From NCBI GenBank assembly GCA_026168455.1, contig CM047427.1, positions 86,272,670 through 86,336,669 of the forward strand: a stretch of DNA of 64,000 nucleotides. The letters run 5' to 3'. This DNA is from Theocolax elegans (lineage: Eukaryota; Arthropoda; Insecta; Hymenoptera; Cerocephalidae). Made by a program: the position numbers and the translations under genes. This document shows, piece by piece, positions 13,791 through 23,117 of the stretch. The notes under the pieces are model-generated. The model worked only from the letters and a program-made list of their open reading frames with translations, was not told the DNA's origin and ran no database searches. Numbering within the stretch: the stretch's first letter is position 1; each line of letters starts with the position of its first letter.

Positions 13791-15242
13791 TGTCAATTGA
13801 GTTTCGAGAGAAATAATCATTTTTTATTAGTCAATTATTTAAATATAAATCGACGGATCCTATTATAAAGTCCTATACCAGAAGTCATTTCTATATAGTC
13901 CTATCTTAAAGAAATTTTATAAGATCCTATCTTAATTATAATTCTATAAAGTCCTATCTCAGAAGTACAACTTTATAAAGTCCTATCTGAAAAGTCAGTT
14001 CTATAAAGTCCTATCTCACTCAAATTTTGAAAGCTACAAAATCATTAACAATAAGTTTTTTAATAAAAACAATAAATTATAAAAATATATTTACACTTTA
14101 TCTAAAATATAAATACCCGCGTAAAAAATTAAAGTTCATATGAACTTTATATAAACTTTAGGTTTGGCTAAACTTGATATGGGGTTGTCCAACGAGACTG
14201 AGCCGAACTTGTGCAATTGACTGTTCAAGTTTGGCGAAGTATATCAATTGTTCATCTGAAGTTTTTTTACAATTAATGACAAATAAAATATAGTTTATAC
14301 CAAGTTTAGCTGAACTCAATATCAACGTGATAGCAAGTTCAGGTTTATAAAGTCATATAATGTTGATATCAACATACCCAAAGAAAAATTTTAAAAATCT
14401 GCTTAACTGACATCAGTAAGAATACATCGGTTAGAAAAATGGAGATATATTCCAAAAAATTCGAATCCGTCACTGAAAAGTGTTGTCCATTTCCTTAGTT
14501 TTGATGACATAATCTGAAAGAAGAAATTTAAAAAACCACAAAGTATCTATTTTTACATATTAATATATTAAAAACATAATTAAAAACATAAAATTTTTAA
14601 TTTAAATAGAGAAAACTTATCTGATCCCAAATGAGTCTTCTTGTGTCGTATTTTTCATGCTAACATCATCGTCCAGATTACGCCTTACGTACACCGATCG
14701 CGCAACGTTGCTCTTTTAACACGTTTACACACTAAACGCGGCGACTCACGATGATTACAATTGCACTTATCAAACTGTCAGATTTGCACAAAATAACCTG
14801 GTCTGCTGGTCCTTCTCGCGTCGCATTCGCAAGGGTACTGACGTATTGGTTAGATATCGATAAATTAGCCGACAAAAACAAACAAAACAATGTTGTTTGG
14901 CAGCTAACCCTAGCGTCAGTTCACTCGCGAGAGCAGCGCGAAAAGGATTAGCGGACCAGGCTATTTTTTGCAAATTTGAAAGTTTGATAAATTGCATTCT
15001 TTGTGCAATTATAATCATCATGATGTCGTTTAGTGTGTAAACGTGTTAAAAGAGCATCGTTGCGCGATCGGTGTACGTAAGGCGTAAAACAGACAACGAT
15101 GTCAGCATGAAAAATCGACACAAGAAGGCTCATTTGGGATCGCTGGATCAGATAAGTTTTCTCTATTTAAATTAAAAATTTTATGTTTTTAATTATGTTT
15201 TAATTAACATTAATATGTAAAAATAGATACTTTGTGGTTTTT
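13791..15242 (+). repeat. Tandem duplication B, copy 1 (left part of foldback element)
   Basis: A 1,452-bp segment repeated directly at 15243-16706. It holds about 60 bp of left flank, the left terminus CGACGG (13851-13856), the motif array, the left arm, the palindrome centre (around 14890) and the beginning of the right arm. At about 15232-15242 the right arm (ending ACTTTGTGGTTTTTT) switches abruptly to the left-flank sequence TGTCAATTGAG, which is the seam. Copies differ mostly by one-base indels. Confidence 0.93.
13864..14016 (+). repeat. Left subterminal array of a 14-bp motif
   Basis: Six copies of a motif close to ATAAAGTCCTATCT start at 13864, 13893, 13919, 13946, 13975 and 14003, spaced 26-29 bp. 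The spacers are not conserved. The array recurs in the duplicated copy at about 15317-15470. Such subterminal arrays are typical of transposase binding sites in several DNA transposon families; that role is inference. Confidence 0.85.
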
Positions 15243-16706
15243 TGTCAATTGAGTTTCGAGAGAAATAATCATTTTTTTATTAGTCAATTATTTAAATATA
15301 AATCGACGGATCCTATTTATAAAGTCCTATACCAGAAGTCATTTCTATATAGTCCTATCTTAAAGAAAATTTTATAAGATCCTATCTTAATTATAATTCT
15401 ATAAAGTCCTATCTCAGAAGTACAACTTTATAAAGTCCTATCTGAAAAAGTCAGTTCTATAAAGTCCTATCTCATCTCAAATTTTGAAAGCTACAAAATC
15501 ATTAAACAATAAGTTTTTTAATAAAAACAATAAATTATAAAAATAATATTTACACCTTTATCTAAAAATATAAATACCCGCGTAAAAAAATTAAAGTTCA
15601 TATGAACTTTATATAAACTTTAGGTTTGGCTAAACTTGATATGGGGTTGTCCAACGAGACTGAGCCGAACTTGTGCAATTGACTGTTCAAGTTTGGCGAA
15701 AGTATATCAATTGTTCATCTGAAGTTTTTTTACAATTAATGACAATAAAATATAGTTTATACCAAGTTTAGCTGAACTCAATATCAACGTGATAGCAAGT
15801 TCAGGTTTATAAAGTCATATAATGTTGATATCAACATACCCAAAGAAAAATTTTAAAAATCTGCTTAACTGACATCAGTAAGAATACATCGGTTAGAAAA
15901 ATGGAGATATATTCCAAAAAATTCGAATCCGTCACTGAAAAGTGTTGTCCATTTCCTTAGTTTTGATGACATAATCTGAAAGAAGAAATTTAAAAAACCA
16001 CAAAGTATCTATTTTTACATATTAATATATTAATTAAAACATAATTAAAAACATAAAATTTTTAATTTAAATAGAGAAAACTTATCTGATCCCAAATGAG
16101 TCTTCTTGTGTCGTATTTTTCATGCTAACATCATCGTCCAGATTACGCCTTACGTACACCGATCGCGCAACGTTGCTCTTTTAACACGTTTACACACTAA
16201 ACGCGGCGACTCACGATGATTACAATTGCACTTATCAAACTGTCAGATTTGCACAAAATAACCTGGTCTGCTGGTCCTTCTCGCGTCGCATTCGCAAGGG
16301 TACTGACGTATTGGTTAGATATCGATAAATTAGCCGACAAAAACAAACAAAACAATGTTGTGTTGGCAGCTAACCCTAGCGTCAGTTCACTCGCGAGAGC
16401 AGCGCGAAAAGGATTAGCGGACCAGGCTATTTTTTGCAAATTTGAAAGTTTGATAAATTGCATTCTTTGTGCAATTATAATATCATGATGTCGTTTAGTG
16501 TGTAAACGTGTTAAAGAGCATCGTTGCGCGATCGGTGTACGTAAGGCGTAAAACAGACAACGATGTCAGCATGAAAAATACGACACAAGAAGGCTCATTT
16601 GGGATCGCTGGATCAGATAAGTTTTCTCTATTTAAATTAAAATTTTATGTTTTTAATTATGTTTTAATTAATACATTAATATGTAAAATAGATACTTTGT
16701 GGTTTT
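15243..16706 (+). repeat. Tandem duplication B, copy 2
   Basis: Direct repeat of 13791-15242, again starting TGTCAATTGAG and containing the left terminus CGACGG (15304-15309), motif array, left arm and palindrome centre. Unlike copy 1 it continues uninterrupted into the complete right arm after 16706, so copy 2 plus the following sequence is the intact element and copy 1 is the extra partial unit. Confidence 0.93.
16197..16488. other. Mirror-image open frames at foldback centre
   Basis: The palindrome centre is open on both strands: 16216-16488 plus (90 codons) and 16197-16463 minus (88 codons). Because the arms mirror each other the two peptides resemble one another (IKLSDLHKITWSAGPSR against IKLSNLQKIAWSANPFR). 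Over the 25 codons I aligned, the arms differ at about 16 of 75 positions, and most differences change the amino acid, which argues against strong selection on protein. The same centre is present in copy 1 near 14751-15021. I do not recognise the peptide; it may be a relic of a transposon gene or chance. Confidence 0.35.
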
Positions 16707-17147
16707 TTAAATTTCTTCTTTCAGGTTACGTCATCAAAACTAAGGAAATGGACAACACTTTTCAGTGACGGATTCGAATTTTTGGAATGTATCTCCATTT
16801 TCTAACCGATGTATTCTTACTGATGTCAGTTAAAGCAGATTTTTAAAATTTTTCTTTGGGTATGTTGATATCAACATTATATGACTTTATAAACCTGAAC
16901 TTGCTATCACGTTGATATTGAGTTCAGCTAAACTTGGTATAAACTATATTTATTGTCATTAATTGTAAAAAAACTTTATAAAAACTTTATATGAATTTCA
17001 GATGAACATTTGATATACTTTCGCCAAACTTGAACAGTCAATTGCACAAGTTCGGCTCAGTCTCGTTGGACAACCCCATATCAAGTTTAGCCAAACCTAA
17101 AGTTTATATAAAGTTCATATAAACTTTAATTTTTTACGCGGGTATAT

Positions 17148-17560
17148 ATGCAGAATCGGATAATAATGCTCATGTATAAAGAGTACACTTTTACCGAATA
17201 TATTATATTTCATTAACCTCGTTATCGAGATTTTATAAGTATATAAAAAATATTAAAATTTGAATTTTGTATCCAGGTGGAAATTCGAGCATTTATGAAA
17301 CGTTTTTTAGACAAGAAATTGGCCATTGCCATTAAAATGGCCATAAATCGTACATTAATGCCCGAAAAAACGTTTTACTTAACCAAAAATGTTCACTTTT
17401 CCACTAGAGTAAATATTCTGCCAATTGGATCTATTATAAATATATATCATATAATATATATATATACTATATATTATATAAGTAGAATTATTTAAGATAT
17501 CAATATTATTATAATTTTATGAAGTTAAGAGAAAGTGTATTAAAGGAAAGGGGGGGGGGG
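17148..17560. other. Segment found only in the right foldback arm
   Basis: Between the arm boundary ACGCGGGTATA and the right motif array lies about 410 bp with no counterpart in the left arm. It is AT-rich, has a TA-rich stretch at 17440-17480 and ends in a run of 12 G (17550-17561). Its first about 150 bp recur at 19985-20134. A frame beginning after a splice-acceptor-like TTTTGTATCCAG (17265-17276) reads VEIRAFMKRFLDKKLA and stays open to 17495, but no ATG or homology supports an exon. It could be an insertion in one arm or a deletion from the other. Confidence 0.5.
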
Positions 17561-17608
17561 GCTTAAAAAAATTGACTTTTATGATCGAACTTTATTGAAT
17601 TGCATTTG

Positions 17609-17709
17609 AGATAGGACTTTATAATACTGACTAAATTTTCAGTTAGGACTTTATAGAATTATTCTTGAGTTAGGACATTTTTTAATTAATTTTTGAGATA
17701 GGACTTTAT
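17609..17709 (-). repeat. Right subterminal array of the 14-bp motif
   Basis: Four copies of the reverse complement (AGATAGGACTTTAT and variants) start at 17609, 17641, 17668 and 17696, spaced 27-32 bp, in mirror orientation to the left array. The third copy is degenerate. This array, with the mirrored terminus, defines the right end of the foldback element. Confidence 0.85.
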
Positions 17710-17728
17710 GAATAGGAGCCGTCGAAAT

Positions 17729-18590
17729 GTGCACTAAAAATTTGGAGTAAATACTAATAAACTTTTCGGCGCAATATAGTGTAAAGAAAATAAGAACGAA
17801 GTATATTTTATGGGGAATAAACGAAAGTCAAATATTTTTGTAATAAATCTCTCATTCCGTAGAGGGTTTTTTGAATATCTGGCTAAAGAAAAAGCTGGGC
17901 AGCAACGATAATACGCAGGATTCATCCTCGAACGCACCGATTACCCCATTGAAAGTAGTAATCGTCAACGTGGATACATCGAAAGGGAGATATCACAATA
18001 TGCCTCGTGCCAACAGGACCGTGTGCACTTGGTCGACCATTAACGCAACGTACCAGTCCCACGCTACTCCGTCACGTGTCCGATCGGAACCTGTCTCTGG
18101 CACTGGTGCGCCCGATTTTTTGAGGGATGATGCTGCAGCCCTCAGGGGGATAAGTACAGTTATACGTTGGAACGACCGTGCCTGTGTTTCCACGATAAAA
18201 CGGGCGCGTACGTATGCGTCCGATAGTTAGGGGTCGAGGGGCTCTCCATGAAATATAGCGCAAATATTAATGAACAGAAGCGACGTTGTTAAGTGGGACT
18301 TGAGCTTAGAATTTGCGCTTCTTAACGGTGCCTGTGGGAGATTGCCGACCGCACGGAGATCATTTAGTTCGGGAACATTGATGTAAGTGTAAAAATTAGA
18401 CAGACTTTTTTACCCTTCTAGAAATTAAAACTATTTTTTTAGTTTGAACTAGCCATTTTTTAAAAAATCAATTGAAAATGGTTCGTTACCACCTTTTAAA
18501 TGTACCTGCTCCTTGGATAATAACAACGTAGTTAAATACATTTTTCAAAAATTACTAATATTTTATTAATAATGTATTGAGCAGTTATTA
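17729..18590. other. Unique segment with CpG-rich core, no supported gene
   Basis: The middle part (17870-18360) is GC-richer and CpG-rich; the rest is AT-rich. A 119-codon plus-strand frame at 17871-18230 overlaps two minus-strand frames over the same bases and matches no family I recognise. In another frame 17862-17909 reads a short C-terminus-like peptide (EYLAKEKAGQQR then stop) after an acceptor-like TCATTCCGTAG, but fifteen residues without upstream exons are not a gene call. Confidence 0.5.
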
Positions 18591-19836
18591 AGTTTTTATT
18601 GCATCAATTGAGGGACAAGCCTGGGATAAATTTGAAAAAAAATCTATTCCACATAATTTTTTTCATAGAATTAAAAAATTTTTTATTTTTTAAACAAAGT
18701 ATATTATTATTAACTTATATTTAAAATTTTTAGGCTAATTTATATGTAACATAACTATTTTAATTAATTATGAGGCTCCGTACTCTGATTTTTACCAAAA
18801 TAGACTTACCGCAGGATATTTCAGGAACCACTTCATCGAATAGACTGAAATTTTAACAATAACTTTTAAATATAATTTTAATACATTTGAATGGAATAGA
18901 CTGTGTTAGCATTGTAATAAAAAAAATTATTGTTACCAAATTATTTTGAAAAATTGAAAGGTTGTGTAAAAACAGCTAAATAATTTTTAAAATAAACATT
19001 CAGACTTTTATTCAAATTCTGTTTTATTTAAGTTGATTTAAATCATGTTTTGTTATGACTATTAAAATTTCAGCCTATTCGATGAAGCGTTTACACAGAT
19101 ATCCTGCGGTAAGTTCATTATGGAATAAAATTAGAGTGCATAAATCTAAAAAAATTAAATAAAAGTTAATAATAATACACTTTGGTTTAAAAAATTAGGA
19201 AATATTTTTAATCATTACGAAATAAATTATTAATTGTTAATATTAAATATTCCTTTTTAAATTTAACCCATGCATATCCCTTCAAGGAAACATCCTTGTA
19301 GTTTTGTACAAATATGTTATTATGTAATTTCACCATTTTACGCGATACCTACTGATCGAAATAACTCTCTCTAATATTGCGCATTTACTTATTATTTTAC
19401 CCACACACGAGGGCGAGAGTTCATACCAACATCCTTTTTTTTACATATGAAGGCATTGCATTACACCCGGACTAACAAACTACGATGGACTTGGAAGAAG
19501 GCGCGCACTTTCCTTGGGAAAAAAAGTCACACGCACGAAGGCAAACGATGTGTTTGTTTTATTAAAAGCCCCAAGTCGAGAGAATTGACGGACGTACGCG
19601 AAGCACAAAAGCTATTCTCTCGCCACAGTGGGTAATGACAGTTCGATCGAGGCACTCGAAGAGCGCCGGGCAGTGACGTGTAATTTTAGCTTCCGGCAGG
19701 CGACCTGTCACATCCCCGGGAATTGAAGTCAATTCGTCATTAAACGCCTCCCACTGCAAAGCTCCTTTGTGGGGGTGCAGGAACTGCCGGTTTCCGATTG
19801 GAACGAGTGTCTCTCTCGCTTTTTCTCTTACGATTT
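18591..19836 (+). repeat. Direct duplication C, copy 1 (C1)
   Basis: Repeated at 20135-21378. Both copies begin AGTTTTTATTGCATCAATTG and end CTCTTACGATTT. The first half contains an old palindromic element and is AT-rich; the second half (about 19430-19830) is CpG-rich with short open frames, including 62 codons that recur unchanged in copy 2. Copies differ mainly by one-base indels in A/T runs in the first half and are nearly identical in the second half. Confidence 0.95.
18605..19285. mobile_element. Degenerate palindromic (foldback) element inside C1
   Basis: The left arm (about 18605-18870) and right arm (about 19060-19285) are imperfect reverse complements. Near the inner ends ACTTACCGCAGGATAT and CTTCATCGAATAG (from 18804) mirror ATATCCTGCGGTAAGT and CTATTCGATGAAG (19075-19115). 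At the outer ends GAGGGACAAGCCTGGGAT mirrors ATCCCTTC-like sequence at 19275-19285, with clear decay. Arms are visibly more diverged than in the two other foldback elements here, so it is older. No target-site duplication could be defined. A duplicate lies at about 20149-20828. Confidence 0.7.
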
Positions 19837-20134
19837 CAGATGAACATTGATATACTTTCGCCAAACTTGAACAGTCAATTGCACAAGTTCGGCTCAGTCT
19901 CGTTGGACAACCCCATATCAAGTTTAGCCAAACCTAAAGTTTATATAAAGTTCATATAAACTTTAATTTTTTACGCGGGTATATATGCAGAATCGGATAA
20001 TAATGCTCATGTATAAAGAGTACACTTTTACCGAATATATTATATTCATTAACCTCGTTATCGAGATTTTATAAGTATATAAAAAATATTAAAATTTGAA
20101 TTTTGTATCCAGGTGGAAATTCGAGCATTTATGA
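19837..20134 (+). repeat. Filler copied from foldback element between C1 and C2
   Basis: This 298-bp segment matches 16998-17297, inside the right arm and arm-specific part of the upstream foldback element, in the same orientation, with few indels. It sits exactly between the duplicated C segments. Seams show short shared sequence: ATTT at the left (CGATTT joined to ATTTCAGATG) and A/T bases at the right (TTTATGAA joined to AGTTTTTATT). The pattern is that of a templated insertion. Confidence 0.92.
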
Positions 20135-21378
20135 AGTTTTTATTGCATCAATTGAGGGACAAGCCTGGGATAAATTTGAAAAAAAATCTATTCCACATAA
20201 TTTTTTTTCATAGAATTAAAATTTTTTTTATTGTTTTAAAAAGTATATTATTATTACTTATATTTAAAATTTGTTGCTAATTTATATGTAACATAACTAT
20301 TTTAATTAATTATGAGGCTCGTACTCTGATTGTTTTACCAAAATAGACTTACCGCAGGATATTTCAAGGAACCACTTCATCGAATAGACTGAAATTTTAA
20401 CAATAACTTTTAAATATAATTTTAATACATTTGAATGGAATAGACTGTTTTAGCATTGTAATAAAAAAAATTATTGTTACCAAATTAGTTTGAAAAATTG
20501 AAAGGTTATGTAAAAACAGCTAAATAATTTTTAAATAAACATTCAGACTTTTATTCAAATTCTTTTTTATTTAAGTTGATATAAATCATGTTTTGTTATA
20601 CTATTAAAATTTCAGCCTATTCGAATGAAGCGTTTACACAGATATCCTACGGTAAGTTCATTATGGAATAAAATTAGAGTGCATAAATCTAAAAAAATTA
20701 AATAAAAGTTAATAATAATACACTTTGGTTTAAAAATTAGGAAATATTTTTAATCATTACGAATAAATTATTAATTGTTAATATTAAATATTCCTTTTTA
20801 AATTTAACCCATGCATATCCCTTCAAGGAAACATCCTTGTAGTTTTGTACAAATATGTTTATTATGTAATTTCACCATTTTACGCGATACCTACTGATCG
20901 AAATAACTCTCTCTAATATTGCGCATTTACTTATTATTTTTACCCACACACGAGGGCGAGAGTTCATACCAACATCCTCTTTTTACATATGAAGGCATTG
21001 CATTACACCCGGACTAACAAACTACGATGGACTTGGAAGAAGGCGCGCACTTTCCTTGGGAAAAAAAGTCACACGCACGAAGGCAAACGATGTGTTTGTT
21101 TTATTAAAAGCCCCAAGTCGAGAGAATTGACGGACGTACGCGAAGCACAAAAGCTATTCTCTCGCCACAGTGGGTAATGACAGTTCGATCGAGGCACTCG
21201 AAGAGCGCCGGGCAGTGACGTGTAATTTTAGCTTCCGGCAGGCGACCTGTCACATCCCCGGGAATTGAAGTCAATTCGTCATTAAACGCCTCCCACTGCA
21301 AAGCTCCTTTGTGGGGGTGCAGGAACTGCCGGTTTCCGATTGGAACGAGTGTCTCTCTCGCTTTTTCTCTTACGATTT
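20135..21378 (+). repeat. Direct duplication C, copy 2 (C2)
   Basis: Direct repeat of 18591-19836 including the degenerate palindrome (about 20149-20828) and the CpG-rich 3' half. After TACGATTT at 21371-21378 the sequence continues into unique DNA (ACAACGGATCTG), so copy 2 carries the natural right-hand context and copy 1 is interrupted by the filler. Confidence 0.95.
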
Positions 21379-22810
21379 ACAACGGATCTGTGAGCTAGTG
21401 ATTCACCGCCGGATATGCGTCATGAAGAGGATTTCTAGGCGATTGATCCGAGTGGCATCACGCTCCAACATCTTTGCTAATTTATTGCGCGATAAAATAT
21501 ATACCTAACTATTTTATATATTATCTAGCCATATACACTGTTTCAGTGACTTCTCCTTTTTTTCTTTTCGATCGAGCTTTGTTCTTGTTTCAACCAATTT
21601 AATAATTTCCAGAGTAAATAATGATAATTTCATGTTATACACTTTGTAATAGAAAAATAAAATAGCAATATTTAGATTATTTCCTCGAATTACTACAACT
21701 GTTCCTATAGAGTAAATATATAGCCAACAAAATAAAAAAAAAGCGATAAAAAGCTAACCACGAAATTGTATCCGTACAAATGATCGTTTTTTATCGTCAT
21801 ATAGACTAATGAAGCGATAGATCATAGAACATGGGTAGCAATAAGTCGTAGCGTGCAAATTAAACGAGTGCGTCGTCCTCACGAAATCCCAGAGGGCTTG
21901 CTTGGTGTTTGATTTCGGGGGTTGTAGCAACACATGTGCGTTCTCGCTTTTGTACGAGAAGTTTAAGGACAATAATGAACGTGCGGTGGTGTGGGAAAGA
22001 TACACAACTCGGTGAAGCCTATTGACGATTTGACCCCGTGTATATATACATACATGTTCGTTATACCATTGTCGAACTGGCATTGGTAACGAAGATGCGA
22101 GATATGCTGATTTCTCGATAATTTAATCGTGGTGGTATGTAAATTAACTGCTTTTACTTGTTCACTCTTGCGAGAGCGAGAATACTTTAATAAACATGCG
22201 CATAAGAAGGACGATCATTTGTCTGGGTATAGTAACATTGACGGTAATTGATGGAAAACTCACTCAACTCGAATATTTTAGTGTTTTCAGTATTGGGACA
22301 CCTATTTGTAGTATGTACCTTTGTTAATTTTACTAGCTTCTCCGTGTATAATGTATACATAATCTATGTAAAATAGCTCGATATTTGTGAATACTACTTA
22401 GCAGGAGAATGTCGGATTTCGAGGAAACGATATATCTGATCAGGATTTCAAACTTGAAATGATTTTTCTGATTGTAAGTTTATTCCTACGGCCGTAGGAA
22501 ATATACTATTCTTTATACGTATATTATCGCTGATTAATATTATTTTTAACTATAAACTACGTTATTATAAAATAAGTCTTATATTATATTATCGAATATA
22601 ACATATCTGTAACAAATAATAACTTGGTACATTATTCAAGTTTATGAATAATATTGTCTAAATTTAAATATATATATATATATATATATTTAAAGAAATA
22701 TTTAAATTTATACTTTTTTTTTATCTTCATTGAAGAATATTATGCTAAAATGTTGTATTATGTTTATATTAAACAGAATTAATAAAATATTACTTATGTC
22801 GACTGTAGTA
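21379..22810. other. Unique AT-rich segment, no gene
   Basis: Short CpG-rich parts at 21379-21480 and 21830-22090, otherwise AT-rich with a (TA)11 tract at 22668-22690. A perfect 18-bp palindrome with half site TTCCTACGG lies at 22483-22500. Open frames (for example 21754-22083 minus) are short and unrecognised. A 13-bp sequence TTAAACAGAATTA at 22769-22781 recurs at 23115-23127 on the other side of the hairpin. Confidence 0.6.
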
Positions 22811-23117
22811 TAACTAAAATAATTAATATTTTTATCGGTCTTACAGTCAATTATATGTTTGATTTTTTACATCTCATAAGAAAAGTTAATTGTTCACTTA
22901 AATTTATAATTCTAACCACCCCTTTTAACCATTTAGAACAGTAATCTTTCACTATCCTCCCATATTTTAATTCGATATGTCTAAAATTGTTCTAAATGGT
23001 TAAAAGGGATGGTTAGAATTATAAATTTAAGTGAACAATTAACTTTTCTTATGAGATGTAAAAAATCAAACATATAATTGACTGTAAGACCGATAAAAAT
23101 ATTAATTATTTTAGTTA
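22811..23117. repeat. Near-perfect long inverted repeat (hairpin)
   Basis: The left arm 22811-22940 and right arm 22988-23117 are 130 bp each and exact reverse complements apart from one position (C at 22919). The loop is 47 bp (22941-22987). Identity stops sharply at both ends. A 13-bp direct repeat TTAAACAGAATTA flanks the structure (22769-22781 and 23115-23127). There is no open frame of note. A transcript would fold into about 130 bp of double-stranded RNA, the form of insect hairpin-RNA loci that feed endo-siRNA; expression cannot be judged here. Near-identity of arms means either very recent origin or a template-switch (snap-back) artefact of library preparation. Confidence 0.97.

Larger units (their letters stand above)
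13851..17724. mobile_element. Foldback-type DNA element with CGACGG ends
   Basis: The left end CGACGGATCCTATT (13851) is mirrored by the right end reading AATAGGAGCCGTCG (to 17724). AAAT lies immediately outside both ends (13847-13850 and 17725-17728), a candidate 4-bp target-site duplication. Inverted arms run almost the whole length: 15590-16215 matches the reverse complement of 16480-17147, centred near 16347. Subterminal arrays of ATAAAGTCCTATCT-like motifs occur in opposite orientation at the two ends. The span of 3.87 kb includes an internal 1.45-kb direct duplication; without it the element would be about 2.4 kb. The right arm has about 410 bp (17148-17560) that the left arm lacks. No transposase was recognised, so it is probably non-autonomous. 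The superfamily is not assigned; long palindromic arms are the hallmark of foldback elements. Confidence 0.8.

Noticed and set aside
13864..14016. Evenly spaced direct repeats as a CRISPR array
   Set aside because: Only 14-bp degenerate motifs, mirrored at the other end of a palindromic element in eukaryotic DNA; they are transposon subterminal repeats.
17871..18230. 119-codon frame and the short EYLAKEKAGQQR C-terminus in another frame
   Set aside because: Antisense frames overlap; the short peptide follows an acceptor-like site but has no upstream exon in view and no recognised family.
19447..21177. Two identical 62-codon frames as a conserved gene pair
   Set aside because: They are identical only because they lie in the C1/C2 duplication; that is not evidence of selection.
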